Shown: positions 43,203 to 54,030, counted from the first letter of the stretch. The stretch: 64,000 nt of DNA from Mesorhizobium sp. WSM2240 (GCF_040438645.1 NZ_CP159253.1:2666001-2730000); one strand, 5' to 3'. Translations and numbers: made by a program. The notes: generated from the sequence alone by a model not told the origin.

Positions 43203-45306
43203 TGCCGGTCACGAAGGCCTCCGTATGGAACACGCTCGCTCCCCGCAACATGGAACTGGGACCGCAGGACGCTCCGAAGGTTTTCACGCACTGGCGGCTG
43301 AGCAAGGGATCGGACGATATTGCCTGGCTTGTGCTCGACAGAGCCAACGAAAGTATGAACACGCTGTCGGAAGCCGTGCTCGCCGAACTCGACACCGCAC
43401 TTGGCGATGTCGAGAGCATTGGCGCCAAGGGCCTCGTCATCCGCTCGGCCAAGAAGGGCGGCTTTATCGCCGGCGCGGACATCCGCGACTTCAAAGGCGT
43501 GACCGAGGCGGGCGAGGTCGAAAAGCGCATGAGGCGGGCACATGAGATCGTCGACCGATTGGCAGCGCTCAAAATCCCGACAATAGCGGTCATCCATGGG
43601 CATTGCCTCGGCGGTGGGCTCGAAATCGCGCTCGCCTGTAAACACCGCTCGCCCTCGGCGATGCGATGCTGGGTTTCCCCGAGATCAGGCTTGGCCTGCA
43701 CCCGGGGCTCGGCGGGACATTCCGGCTGACGGCGCTGATCGATCCCATCGAGGCGATGACGATGATGCTTACGGGAAAGACCGTGCACGCGAAGAAGGCC
43801 AAGGTGCTCGGGCTCGTCGACGCGGTTGTCGAGGAGCGCCATGTCGAAAACGCCGTGCGAGCGGCTGTTTCGGGCAAGATGAAGACGGAACGCGGCAACT
43901 GGAAATCGGGTGTGCTCGGCCTGTCGCCGGCGCGCCAACTCGCTGCCCGTCAGATGCGGACGGAGGCGGAAAAACACGCCCCGAAGGAGCATTATCCGGC
44001 GCCCTACCGCCTCATCGATCTCTGGGAGGAGCACGGCAGCGACGCCAAGGCAATGCAAAGAGCCGAAATCACGTCATTCTCGGAACTGCTCGCCAGCGGG
44101 ACCGCGCAGAACCTCATCCGTGTCTTCTTCCTGCGCGAGAAGCTGAAGGGCTCTGCCAAGGGAGAAAGCGGCATCGAGCACGTCCACGTCATCGGGGCGG
44201 GCACGATGGGCGGCGATATCGCGGCCTGGTGCGCGTCGCGGGGACTGCGTGTCACGCTTGCCGACCTCGACCGCAACGCCATCGCCAAGGCGATTGGCCG
44301 CGCCGCGGAATTCTACGACAAAAAGCTTCATTCGAGCACCGAGCGGCGCGACGCGCTCGACCGCCTGATGCCCGATTTCGATGGCTCCGCCGTCGCCAAG
44401 GCGGATCTCGTCATCGAGGCGGTCGTGGAGAAGGCGGACGTAAAGCGCAAGGTGTTCGACGCAATCGCGCCGAAAATGAGGAAGGATGCGATCCTCGCCA
44501 CCAACACGTCGAGCATTCCGCTTGAAGTGCTGCGCGAGGGCCTCGCCTTTCCGGATCGGCTGGTCGGCCTGCATTTCTTCAACCCGGTCGCCAGGATGGA
44601 GCTTGTCGAGGTCGTCGCCCATGACCAGGCGAGTAAGAAGACGCTCGACAGGGCGCACGCCTTCTGCGGCGCAATCGACCGGCTGCCCGCCGCCGTGAAG
44701 AGCGCGCCCGGCTTTCTCGTCAACCGGGCGCTGACGCCGTATCTAGCGGAGGCTTTCGCCATGCTCGACGAGGGAATGTCCAACGAGACGATCGACCGCG
44801 CGGCGGAGGAGTTCGGCATGCCGATGGGGCCGATCGAACTCGCCGATCGCGTCGGGCTCGACATCGGCCTTGAGGTCGTCCGGATGCTCAAGGACAAGCT
44901 CGACGATCCCATTCTCGAGATTCCGGCTTGGCTGGAGAAGAAGGTCGAAAGCGGCGAGACCGGCCGGAAGTCGGGCAAGGGACTTTACGCCTATGACAGC
45001 AAGGGCAAGCCGAAAAAGGCCTCCGACGCGCCGGCGCCTGGCCCGGACATGTCGGATCGCCTCGTTCTGCCCATGCTCAACACCTGCGTGCGCTGCCTGC
45101 GCGAGGGCATCGTCGAGGACGAAGACACGCTCGACGGCGCGATGATCTTTGCGACCGGTTTCGCGCCGTTTCGTGGCGGGCCAATGCATTATGCGCGCAG
45201 CCGCGGCGTGGCGGATATAGTTGCGACGCTGAAGCGGCTCGAACAGCAGCACGGGCCCCGGTTTGCCCCCGATAAGGGCTGGGACGCAATAAGCGGAGAA
45301 ACGTGA
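43199..45306 (+). pseudogene. fadJ: FadJ-type multifunctional beta-oxidation enzyme, split by a one-base frameshift
   Basis: The protein should carry an enoyl-CoA hydratase domain (FIAGADIRDFKG, HGHCLGGGLEIALACK) and 3-hydroxyacyl-CoA dehydrogenase domains (VHVIGAGTMGGDIAAWCASRG, LATNTSSIPLEVL, GLHFFNPVARMELVE), about 702 residues. The reading frame breaks in the hydratase domain: the first frame runs from 43199 to a stop at 43729, and the remainder continues in another frame (43666-45306). Inserting one C between 43648 and 43649 restores CKHRLALGDAMLGFPEIRLG, the expected sequence. The rest shows no decay, so either a recent mutation or a sequencing error is possible. Confidence 0.85.
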
Positions 45307-47171
45307 CGGGCAAGCCGGAGCAGCACCAACAAGCCGAAAGCATCGCCGATCGCATCATCGAGCGCCTTGGCGGACGCATCGTGCTTGCGCTTCCGCTCGG
45401 GCTTGGCAAGGCCAATCTCGTCGCCAATGCGCTGTTCGAGCGGGCGGTCCGGGACAAGGCAATTGAACTGGAGATTTTCACGGCGCTGACGCTGGAAAAG
45501 CCATCCTGGTCAAGCGACATGGAACGCCGCTTCATCGAGCTGCTGAACGAGCGGCTTTATTCGGACTATCGGGGTCTTGCCTACGCCAAGGCGCTGCGCG
45601 ACGGCTCACTGCCGGAAAATGTCCGCGTCAGCGAGTTCATCTTCGTCGCAGGGCGCTGGCTCTCGATCGATATCGCCCAGCAGAACTATGTCTCGGCCAA
45701 TTACACCCATGCCGGCCGCTACGTGCTCGACCGCGGCATCAACGTGGTCGCGCAACTTGTGGCAAAGCGGGGCGACGGTGCCGACGCCGAGTACAGCCTG
45801 TCCTGCAATTCCGACATCACGCTCGATATTCTGCCGCTACTGAAAGCCCGGCACGAGCCGGTCCTGCTGGTGGGGGAAGTGAGCTCGCAATTGCCCTTCA
45901 TGCCCGGCGAGGCGGTGCTGCCGGCCGGCGAATTCGATTTCATCCTCGACGGACCTGACCGCGACCGGCCGCTCTTCGTCGTACCGAGGGAGCCGGTATC
46001 GGCGGCAGACCACGCCATCGGAATCCATGCGGCAAGCCTGGTGAAGGACGGCGGAACGCTGCAGATCGGCATCGGCTCGCTGGGCGACGCGCTGACGGCC
46101 GGCCTGATCTTGCGGCAGCGGCAGCCCGAGCTCTTCGCCGGCGCGCTGCATCGCCTCTCGCCACACGATCAGGCCGCAAGGCCGGAGACGGAAAGCTTCG
46201 AAACCGGCCTCTACGCCGCCAGCGAGATGTTCGTCGACGGTTTCATGGATCTTTACCGGGAAGGCATTCTAAAGCGCCGCGCCTCCGATGGAGCCGTCCT
46301 CCATTCCGGCTTCTTTGTCGGCAGCAACGCGTTCTACGCGTTTCTCCGCGACCTGCCTGAGGAGGAGCGCGCGCTTTTCCAGATGCGCGGCATTTCCTTC
46401 GTCAACGAGCTTTACGGCGAGGAGGAAAGAAAGCGCGCCGATCGGGTGCATGCGCGTTTCGTCAACAATGCGATGATGGTCACGCTCCTCGGAGCAATCG
46501 TCTCCGACGCGCTCGCTGACGGCCGCGTCGTCTCCGGCGTCGGCGGGCAGTACAATTTCGTCGCCCAGGCATTCGCGCTCGAAGACGCGCGATCCATCAT
46601 CACGCTCAATGCGGCGCGCCGGGTGCGCGGGCACCGTGAATCGCGCCTCATCTGGTCCTACGGCCATACAACGCTGCCGCGGCACCTGCGCGACATCGTC
46701 GTGACCGAATACGGCGTTGCCGATCTGCACGGCAAATCCGATCGCGACTGTGTTGCCGCCATGCTGGCAATCTCAGATTCGGCCTTCCAGGACGAACTGC
46801 TCGACGCGGCAAAATCCGCCGGCAAGATCGAGAAGGATTTTACCATTCCGCCCGCCTTTCGCCGCAATACGCCGGAGCGCATAGCGGAAGCGCTTCTCCC
46901 GCTGCGCAAGCAGGGCTGGTGCGCCGTTTTTCCATTCGGCACGGAATTCACCGAAGAGGAACAGCGCTTGATCCCGGCGCTGCGGCATCTGAAGCACACA
47001 AGCGCATCCAGGCGATCGCTTGCGCGTGCGGTCCTTGCGTCTTTGACCGAAGGTCGGCCAAACCAAAAGGAATGCGCGGCCCTCGAGAGAATGCAACTGG
47101 TAGCCCCCACAAGCCTGCGCGAACGGCTCTATGCAAAACTGCTTCTCTGGGCGCTCAGGCACGCCGAATAA
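45303..47171 (+). CDS. Acetyl-CoA hydrolase/transferase-family protein
   Basis: The 622-residue protein belongs to the family of acetyl-CoA hydrolases, succinyl-CoA:acetate and 4-hydroxybutyrate CoA-transferases. Signatures are LQIGIGSLGDALTAGL, SGVGGQYNFVAQA and DIVVTEYGVADLHGKSD. It is longer than the usual 430-550 residues owing to an N-terminal segment and an insert of about 100 residues (275-375). Translation starts at a GTG overlapping the fadJ stop (GTGA). Within the operon it may trim or exchange CoA esters from beta-oxidation. Confidence 0.87.
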   Translation: MTGKPEQHQQAESIADRIIERLGGRIVLALPLGLGKANLVANALFERAVRDKAIELEIFTALTLEKPSWSSDMERRFIELLNERLYSDYRGLAYAKALRDGSLPENVRVSEFIFVAGRWLSIDIAQQNYVSANYTHAGRYVLDRGINVVAQLVAKRGDGADAEYSLSCNSDITLDILPLLKARHEPVLLVGEVSSQLPFMPGEAVLPAGEFDFILDGPDRDRPLFVVPREPVSAADHAIGIHAASLVKDGGTLQIGIGSLGDALTAGLILRQRQPELFAGALHRLSPHDQAARPETESFETGLYAASEMFVDGFMDLYREGILKRRASDGAVLHSGFFVGSNAFYAFLRDLPEEERALFQMRGISFVNELYGEEERKRADRVHARFVNNAMMVTLLGAIVSDALADGRVVSGVGGQYNFVAQAFALEDARSIITLNAARRVRGHRESRLIWSYGHTTLPRHLRDIVVTEYGVADLHGKSDRDCVAAMLAISDSAFQDELLDAAKSAGKIEKDFTIPPAFRRNTPERIAEALLPLRKQGWCAVFPFGTEFTEEEQRLIPALRHLKHTSASRRSLARAVLASLTEGRPNQKECAALERMQLVAPTSLRERLYAKLLLWALRHAE

Positions 47172-47253
47172 TTCGTCCAGCCTCGGGCAATCCAGCACAT
47201 TGCGCTCCGAACTGCGTCGATGATGATTGAGGTGGTCTCGATACCGCACGCCT

Positions 47254-49530
47254 CTATTCGGCGGCCTCCGAGCGCTTGCCGCGCGCCGCCTTGTTCCGTC
47301 GGTGCTGCGCCGCGATCGGCGATATCTCTTCCATGGGGAAAGCGTCGACGGCCACCACGCGATCCGCCGCCGCCTTGGCTTCGGCAAGCTGCTCGAACTC
47401 CGCCGCGCTGATGACGCCCTTGTCGCGGGCGTCTTTCGGGTCGCGAGTATGCGCATCTCGCATCTTCTTTTCGATGTGCGCGGCGGCAGCGACAAGCCTG
47501 AACGCCCGCTCAAGATCCTTCAGCGGGTGCTCCTTGTGCCCTTCGCCCAGATAGATGTCCGGCGTCAGCCGGTCGCGCTGGGGCGAATCCTTCATCAGCG
47601 TTTCGGCCACCGCGATCGTCAGTTCGTCGGACGGCATCGGAGCGGGTACGCCCGCGGGAAACGCGAGCAGCCTGACGAGGAACGCCGCCCAGCGCGCCGG
47701 CAAATTGTCGAGCACGCCGGCAAAAGCGACCGTCATGCGGCCCTGGCTCTGGCGCATCACATAGTCGACGATCGGCCGGTCTTCCTCATGCCGCCCCTCG
47801 GTCTCGAAGCGCTTCAGAACCGCGCCAAGCAGGTAGAGTTCCGACAGGATGTCGCCCAGCCTGGCCGAGATCATCTCCTTGCGCTTGAGCGCGCCGCCCA
47901 GCGTCAGCAGCGCGAAATCGGAGAGTAGCGCAAAGGCCGCGGCATGCCGCGAGAGCTGTTTCCAGTAGCCGGGCATCGCTGCATCTTCCGGGGCCGGCCC
48001 GATGCGCCCGCCCGACCAGCCGCGCACGAAGGCGCGTCCGGCGGTGGCAAACGCATGGCCGACATGGCGCCAGATTGCCTTGTCAAAGGTATCCGGGCCC
48101 TTCTTCTCGTCCTTGTCGGCCAGCGCCAGCATCTCCTTCAGCATGTAGGGATGCGAGCGGACCGCGCCCTGCCCGAAGATCATCAGGTTGCGCGTGAGGA
48201 TATTGGCGCCCTCGACCGTGATGCCGATCGGGGCCGATCTGTATTGGCTGCCGAGATAATTCATCGGGCCGTCGATGATCGACTTGCCGCCATGAATGTC
48301 CATCGCCTTCTCGACGGACTCGCGCATGCGTTCAGTGGCGTGGAACTTCATGATGGCCGAGATCACCGAGGGCCTGTGTCCCTCGTCGAGGGCGGCGATG
48401 GTGAGCCGCCGCGCTGCGTCGATCAGATAGATATTGGCGGCAAGATCGGCGAGCGGCTTCCGGATACCCTCGAACATGCCGATCGGCACGTCGAACTGAG
48501 TCCTGACCCGCGCATAGGCGCCGGTGGCGCGCGCGCATATAGCCGCCGCCGCCGCCGACTGGGAGGGCAGCGAAATGCCGCGGCCGGCGGCAAGTGCGGT
48601 CATCAGCATCTTCCAGCCTTCGCCGATCTGCTTCTCGCCCCCCAGGATCAGGTCGAGCGGCAAGAACACGTCCTTCCCGTAAAGCGGGCCGTTCTGGAAA
48701 TGGGTGAATTGGGGAATGTGCCGCTCGCCATGGGTCACGCCAGGCGTCGAAGTCGGCAGGAGCGCAACGGTGATGCCGAGTTCCTTTCCGCGGCCCAGAT
48801 GATTGTTCGGGTCGTACATTTTGAAGGCGAGGCCGGTCACGGTGGCGATCGGGCCGAGCGTGATGTAGCGCTTGTGGAAGTTGAGCCTGACGCCCAGAAC
48901 CTTCTCGCCCTCCCACTCGCCCTGTTCGACGATGCCGGTGTCGGTCATCGCCGCCGCATCCGAGCCGGCATCCGGCGAAGTCAGGGCGAAACAGGGGATC
49001 TCGCGCCCGTCGGCGAGCCTGGGCAGCCAGTAATCCCGTTGCTCGTCGGTGCCGAAATGCATCAGCAATTCGCCGGGGCCGAGCGAGTTCGGCACCATCA
49101 CCGTCACGCCCGCCACCACGCTGCAGGAGGAGACGGTGCGCACGACTTCCGAGTGCGCGGTATTGGAAAAGCCGATGCCGCCATATTTCTTCGGAATGAT
49201 CATCCCGAAGAATTTCTTCTCGCGCAGGAAGTCCCAGACCTCGCGCGGCAGGTCGCGGTCCTCCCAGTTGATCTTCCAGTCGTCGACCATGGCGCAGAGT
49301 TCGCGCACAGGCCCATCCATGAAGGCTTGCTCCTCCGCAGACAGCCTGGCAGGCGGCATGGCGAGAAGCTTGTTCCAGTCGGGATTGCCGGTGAAAAGTT
49401 CGCCGTCCCACCACACCGTGCCCGCATCGATCGCGTCCCGCTCGGTCTCGGAAATGGGCGGGGTGACGCGCGAGGCCCATTTGAATATGGGCCTGGTGAT
49501 GGTGTCGCGGCGGAAAGTACGCAGGCTCAT
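47254..49530 (-). CDS. fadE: FadE-type acyl-CoA dehydrogenase
   Basis: The 758-residue flavoprotein resembles E. coli FadE (814 residues). An N-terminal segment and the dehydrogenase core include REKKFFGMIIPKKYGGIGFSN, FALTSPDAGSDAAAM and GRGISLPSQSAAAAAICARAT, with DIHGGKSIIDGPMNYLG, and are followed by a C-terminal extension of about 250 residues unique to this subgroup. It makes the first oxidation of beta-oxidation and passes electrons to ETF. It is convergent with the thiolase-fadJ-CoA hydrolase operon, giving a nearly complete fatty-acid degradation locus. The ATG at 49530 follows GGAAAGGGAGGCG on the minus strand. Confidence 0.92.
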   Translation of the reverse strand: MSLRTFRRDTITRPIFKWASRVTPPISETERDAIDAGTVWWDGELFTGNPDWNKLLAMPPARLSAEEQAFMDGPVRELCAMVDDWKINWEDRDLPREVWDFLREKKFFGMIIPKKYGGIGFSNTAHSEVVRTVSSCSVVAGVTVMVPNSLGPGELLMHFGTDEQRDYWLPRLADGREIPCFALTSPDAGSDAAAMTDTGIVEQGEWEGEKVLGVRLNFHKRYITLGPIATVTGLAFKMYDPNNHLGRGKELGITVALLPTSTPGVTHGERHIPQFTHFQNGPLYGKDVFLPLDLILGGEKQIGEGWKMLMTALAAGRGISLPSQSAAAAAICARATGAYARVRTQFDVPIGMFEGIRKPLADLAANIYLIDAARRLTIAALDEGHRPSVISAIMKFHATERMRESVEKAMDIHGGKSIIDGPMNYLGSQYRSAPIGITVEGANILTRNLMIFGQGAVRSHPYMLKEMLALADKDEKKGPDTFDKAIWRHVGHAFATAGRAFVRGWSGGRIGPAPEDAAMPGYWKQLSRHAAAFALLSDFALLTLGGALKRKEMISARLGDILSELYLLGAVLKRFETEGRHEEDRPIVDYVMRQSQGRMTVAFAGVLDNLPARWAAFLVRLLAFPAGVPAPMPSDELTIAVAETLMKDSPQRDRLTPDIYLGEGHKEHPLKDLERAFRLVAAAAHIEKKMRDAHTRDPKDARDKGVISAAEFEQLAEAKAAADRVVAVDAFPMEEISPIAAQHRRNKAARGKRSEAAE

Positions 49531-50385
49531 GGGGAAACGCCTCCCTTTCCTCCATCATAGACGGAATGCCGCGCATCGCGATCAGTTCCGGCCCGCGGCT
49601 TCCCATTTCGGGCCGCATTGCTTGTTGTGGCGCAAATGGCCCGATTGTGGCCAGCACGGCTCTATCGTTCGGTCTCTCCCGATGCGATTTTCCCGCCGAC
49701 CTCGATTTCGGAAGTTTGAAGACAAAGGAGATGCGCACTTGGGAATCATCCAGAACGGTCGATCCCGCCAAGCTCGATGCGATGGCGGGCGCGTGGCGAG
49801 CGATCTATCCGCCGGCTACGGCGGTCGGATGGTTCTCGGCGCGGAGGCCGGCGAAGCTCAGCTTGCGGGTGTATTCCGCAAGGCGGCTTCACCCGTTTCC
49901 GTCGAGCTTTACGACTCCGTTCAATCCGATCTTCGAAGCACGGCCCTGATCCGACGCTGAGCGGCATCATGAAAACATTGCTGTACCGGCGATACTATTT
50001 TCGCTTGGAAAACGCCCGGCGCCGGTAGTGGTGGGCCCACATACCCGGGAATCCATTTGTAATTTCAGCGGTTCCCGCTTCGGCAGAGCTACCGGACCAT
50101 AAGCTTTCTAATGCACCGGCGGCCCGTACGGATAAAACACGGCCATTCCGACCCCGCCGCAACCCGGCGGCGCATACCACTCAACCATAGCCAGCAAACA
50201 AGAATCATTGTCACGGCGCCGGCCGCAGATAGCCGCGATTAAGCGCCGCGAGGCCCGGCAGGCTCCCGACCAATTCAGTCATCCAACACAACGCCGCGCC
50301 CGGCTGTCAGCCGCCGCAGCCTTCCATACGCATATTTGAAAACTTGCCAGCGTGTTTCAGCAGGCACAACCAAAGAGAGATCACC
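49531..50385. other. Long gene-free stretch before the RTX gene
   Basis: No gene is supported. A plus-strand frame at about 49700-49960 (ending in SVELYDSVQSDLRSTALIRR) has coding-like composition, and a second frame overlaps it, which might reflect a decayed or frameshifted gene, but no family is recognised. Near 50030-50250 nothing is seen. The promoter of the repeat-protein gene is probably close to 50340. Confidence 0.4.
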
Positions 50386-50406
50386 ATGCCCATCGGACGC
50401 AACGGA

Positions 50407-51575
50407 CAAGACTTCATCGTCAATTCGACGACAGATAATAATCAAGGTTCTCCATCGATCGCGGCGCTGGCTGATGGCCGCTTCGTGGCGACGTGGACCT
50501 CCAGCGACTCCGGCGACGGCTCGGGGAGCTGCATTCGCGCCCGTGTCTACAACGCCGACGGCTCTGCTGCAGGCAACGACTTCATCGTCAATTCGACGAC
50601 GGAGAGTGCTCAGGTCAATCCGTCGATCACGGCGCTGGCCGGCGGCCGCTTCGTGGTGACCTGGGAGTCCGGAGACGCCGGCGACGGCTCCGGGAGTTGC
50701 ATCCGCGCGCGCCTCCACAACGCCGACGGCAGCGCTGCCGGCAACGACTTCATCGTCAATCCAACGACAGCGGACGGTCAATTCAACCCCTCGGTCACGG
50801 CACTGGCCGATGGCCGCTTCGTCGTGACCTGGGAGTCCGACGACACCGGCGACGGCTCCGGGGCCTGCGTCCGGGGCCGCGTCTACAACGCCAATGGAAC
50901 CGCCGCCGGCAACGACTTCATCGTCAATTCGACGACAGATAACGGTCAATTCAGCCCCTCGATCACGACGCTGGCCGACGGCCGCTTCGTAGTGACGTGG
51001 GTTTCAGAAGACGCCGGCGACGGCTCGGGGCTCTGCATCCGGGGCCGCGTCTACAACGCCAATGGAACCGCCGCCGGCAACGATTTCATCGTCAATTCGA
51101 CCACAGAGAGCATTCCTCTCCATCGGTCACGGCGCTGGCCGACGGCCGCTTCGTGGTGACGTGGACCTCCGCCGACCCTGGCGACGGCTCAGGGACCTGC
51201 ATCCGGGGCCGCGTCTACAACGCCAATGGAACCGCCGCCCGCAACGACTTCGTCGTTAATTCGACGACAGATAATAATCAAGATTCTCCATCGGTCACGG
51301 CGCTGGCCGACGGCCGCTTCGTGGTGACGTGGACCTCCAGCGATCCCGGCGACGGCTCCGGAAGCTGCATCCGCGCCCGCCTCTTCAATGCCGACGGCAG
51401 CACCGCCGGCGACGACTTCATCGTCAATTCGACGACAGCGGACGGTCAATTCAGACCGTCGGTCACGGCGCTGGCCGACGGTCGCTTTGTCGTGACGTGG
51501 CATTCCTTCGATCCCGGCGACGGCTCCGGGATCGGCGTCCGGGCGCAGATCATCGATCCGACCGTGTTCATCGGC
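50407..51575 (+). repeat. 168-bp tandem repeat array (seven copies)
   Basis: Equivalent positions of the NDFIV motif (AAC/GAC codons) occur at 50575, 50743, 50911, 51079, 51243 and 51411, a period of 168 bases with a single exception of 164. The first copy starts near 50407. The array encodes the N-terminal half of the RTX-type protein. Confidence 0.85.
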
Positions 51576-51770
51576 ACCGTGGGCGAGGATGTCTGGCATG
51601 GCGGCAGCTTCGCTGACCGCATCAATGGCGGTGGCGGCAACGACACCCTCTCGGGCCTCGGCGGCGACGATCTCATCAACGGCGACGGCGGGAACGATAT
51701 CCTGAACGGCGGAGCAGGCAACGACAGGCTGTTCGGCGGCAATGACAATGACGTCCTCAATGGCGGGGCC

Positions 51771-52256
51771 GGCAACGACTTCATGGTGGGCGGCCTCGGC
51801 AACGACATATTCGTCGTCGCCGCAGCGGGCGACAGCACCATCGAGAATGCCGGCGGCGGCACCGACACGGTTCGCTCCTACATCGACTGGGTCTTGGCCA
51901 ACAATGTCGAACGGCTCGAACTGCAGAGCTCTGGCAACATCAACGGCACTGGCAACGCGCTGAACAATACCCTGGTCGGCAATTCCGGCAACAACCTGCT
52001 CAATGGCGGGGCCGGCAACGACTTCATGGTTGGCGGCCTCGGCAACGACATATTCGTCGTCGCCGCAGCGGGCGACAGCACCATCGAGAATGCCGGCGGC
52101 GGTACGGACACCGTGCGCTCCTATATCAACTGGACGCTGGCCGCCAATGTCGAGCGGCTGGAACTGCAGAGCTCTGGCAACATCAATGGTACTGGCAACG
52201 CGCTGAACAACACGCTGGTGGGCAATTCCGGCAATAACGTGCTCAGCGGCGGCGGC
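51771..52256 (+). repeat. 243-bp near-identical direct duplication in the RTX gene
   Basis: GGCAACGACTTCATGGT at 51771 recurs at 52014, and a third partial copy begins at 52257; the spacing is 243 bases (81 codons) each time. The two full copies differ at few positions, indicating recent duplication. Confidence 0.8.
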
Positions 52257-52680
52257 GGAAACGACTACATGGTCGGCGGCGCCGGCAACGATACGCTGAA
52301 CGGCGGGGCCGGCAACGACACGCTGATCGGTGGCGCCGGCAGCGATAGTCTCAATGGCGGCACTGGAAACGATCGGTTCGATTTCGATGCCGTTTCCGAC
52401 AGCCCGGCTGGACCAGCACTTCGCGATTCCATTGTCGGCGGCTTCGCCCACGGCTTCGACCGCATCGATCTCGCGACCATCGACGCCAACACTCTCGTCG
52501 GCGGCAACCAGGCGTTTTCTTTCATCGGCAGCGCCGCATTTTCGGGCGTGGCCGGCCAGCTTCGCTATACAAATTACAGCGGCAACGTGATCATCGACGC
52601 CGATGTGAACGGCGACGCCGCGGCCGACATGCAGACGGCACAAACTTCATGACCGGCACCGACTTCATCGTCTGAGCCTT

Positions 52681-52711
52681 CCGGAAGAGTCCGATCATCG
52701 GGCTCTTCCGG
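52681..52711 (+). terminator. Hairpin after the RTX-type gene
   Basis: CCGGAAGAG (52681-52689) pairs with CTCTTCCGG (52703-52711), with an inner CCGAT/ATCGG stem. It is only a few bases after the intended stop at 52675. The T-tract is weak (ACTTTCGG), so it is terminator-like rather than canonical. Confidence 0.55.
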
Positions 52712-53006
52712 CCAGACTTTCGGATACACATCCCGCCGTAGCTGAAACGCAAAAACCCGCCGCCCCTTGTTAGGGACAGGGTTACCTCATACCGCCCCGG
52801 TTCGACCTCAACCCGCCCAAATTCCGAGGCGGTGCGAGCTGACGCCACAAGAGGTCAACTGCAGGAAGCAACCAATGGTCGACCGCGCAGCTAGTGCGCA
52901 GCGTTCCGCGCCAAACCTTCAGCAGGTACGCACTGTCAGACCAGTATTCGGGTGAAATTGCTGCCAACAATTATGTCGGCAAAATCAATGCGTTATCAAT
53001 GTTTCC

Positions 53007-53091
53007 TGGTGCGGTCGAGAAGACTCGAACTTCCACGGGTTGCCCCACAGCGACCTCAACGCTGCGCGTCTACCAATTCCGCCACGACCGC
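53007..53091 (-). tRNA. tRNA-Leu (GAG anticodon)
   Basis: On the minus strand GCGGTCGTGGCGGAATTGG begins a complete 85-base class II tRNA. The acceptor GCGGTCG pairs with CGACCGC, the anticodon loop is TTGAGGT with anticodon GAG, there is a long variable arm (GGGGCAACCC), the T-loop is GTTCGAGTC, and the 3' end CCA is encoded. Confidence 0.95.
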
Positions 53092-53285
53092 ACGTCACGA
53101 AAGAACCGGTCGGAACCGGCCAGCGGCATGTAGCAAATCGTTTCCGGCGAAACAAGTGCGTCAACCGCATTATTCGGCACAGAAAAACACGGCGCCGAAA
53201 GCGTTTCGCCAACCGCTCTGGCCCACAACAAAACTGGACCTTTTCAGCGCTTGCCGCCATATGATGCAGGCCAAGCGAGAGCCTC

Positions 53286-54029
53286 ATGTCAGAACGCAGC
53301 CAGATAACCGGATCGTTCCTGCCCGCGCCGGGTTCCGCGCCGGTCGAATGGCGAATCGAGCCCGGCCTTACCGGATACGCGGAAGCGCTGGCGGTGATGG
53401 AGGCCCGCGCCGCCGCGATCCGCGACGGCGCGGAAGGCGAACTGGTCTGGCTCGTCGAACACCCGCCGCTCTACACGGCCGGCACCTCGGCGCGTGTCGA
53501 GGATCTGGTCGAACCCGATCGCTTTCCGGTGTTCAACGCCGGCCGCGGAGGCGAATACACCTATCATGGGCCCGGCCAGCGGGTGGCCTATGTCATGCTC
53601 GACCTGAAGCGCCGTCGCGAGGATGTCCGCGCCTTTGTCGCGGCGCTGGAGGATTGGATCATCGCCGCGCTGGCGGCATTCAACGTGCGCGGCGAGCGAC
53701 GAGAGGATCGCGTCGGGGTCTGGGTGGTGCGGCCGGAGCGGCCGGTCATGCCCGACGGATCGGCCGCCGAGGAAAAGATCGCAGCGATCGGCATCAGGCT
53801 GCGGCGCTGGGTCAGCTTTCACGGCATCGCCATCAATGTCGAACCCGATCTTTCGCATTTCACCGGCATCGTGCCTTGCGGTGTGGCCGACCACGGCGTG
53901 ACCAGTCTCGTTGATCTCGGCCTGCCGGTGACGATGGCCGATCTCGACCTGGCGCTGAAGGCCGCCTTTGTCGAGGTGTTCGGGCCGGTTCTGGATGTTG
54001 CGGGGGCGCAGCACAGAAGGAGCGCATGA
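53286..54029 (+). CDS. lipB: Lipoyl(octanoyl) transferase
   Basis: LipB moves octanoyl groups from acyl carrier protein to lipoyl domains. The 247-residue protein has the conserved [21 protein letters not shown] (residues 86-106), catalytic Lys164 in [26 protein letters not shown] and catalytic Cys198 in [11 protein letters not shown]. The N-terminal 20 residues are extra compared with E. coli LipB. It is divergent from the tRNA-Leu gene and is followed one base later by the ggt start. Confidence 0.95.
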   Translation: MSERSQITGSFLPAPGSAPVEWRIEPGLTGYAEALAVMEARAAAIRDGAEGELVWLVEHPPLYTAGTSARVEDLVEPDRFPVFNAGRGGEYTYHGPGQRVAYVMLDLKRRREDVRAFVAALEDWIIAALAAFNVRGERREDRVGVWVVRPERPVMPDGSAAEEKIAAIGIRLRRWVSFHGIAINVEPDLSHFTGIVPCGVADHGVTSLVDLGLPVTMADLDLALKAAFVEVFGPVLDVAGAQHRRSA

Positions 54030-54030
54030 C

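Larger units (their letters stand above)
50386..52675 (+). pseudogene. RTX-type calcium-binding repeat protein with seven long tandem repeats, frameshifted
   Basis: The gene begins MPIGRNGQDFIVNSTT and encodes seven repeats of 56 residues (NDFIVNSTT...SVTALADGRFVVTW...GDGSG.CIRGRVYNANGTAAG). RTX nonapeptides (GGAGNDTLNGGAGNDTL) and two near-identical 81-residue blocks (VAAAGDSTIENAGGGTDTVRSY) follow. Such proteins are exported by type I secretion without a signal peptide and bind calcium outside the cell. The repeat period is exactly 168 bases except in repeat five (164 bases), so a 4-base loss near 51110 breaks the frame: part one ends at 51159 and part two runs to 52652. A second slip near 52634 costs the usual ending DFIV at 52675. 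No type I secretion genes are adjacent. Confidence 0.82.

Noticed and set aside
47944..49560. 538-codon plus-strand frame opposite fadE
   Set aside because: Antisense to a well-conserved acyl-CoA dehydrogenase; composition is typical of a shadow.
49700..49960. Coding-like plus-strand frame upstream of the RTX gene
   Set aside because: Two overlapping frames look equally plausible, there is no convincing start, and no family is recognised; it is mentioned only as possible debris.
50407..51575. Regular repeats that could be taken for a CRISPR array
   Set aside because: The unit is 168 bp, coding, and has no short repeat-spacer structure; no cas genes are near.
51189..52643. 484-codon minus-strand frame opposite the RTX gene
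   Set aside because: It is the regular repeat array read backwards; the plus strand has the RTX nonapeptides.
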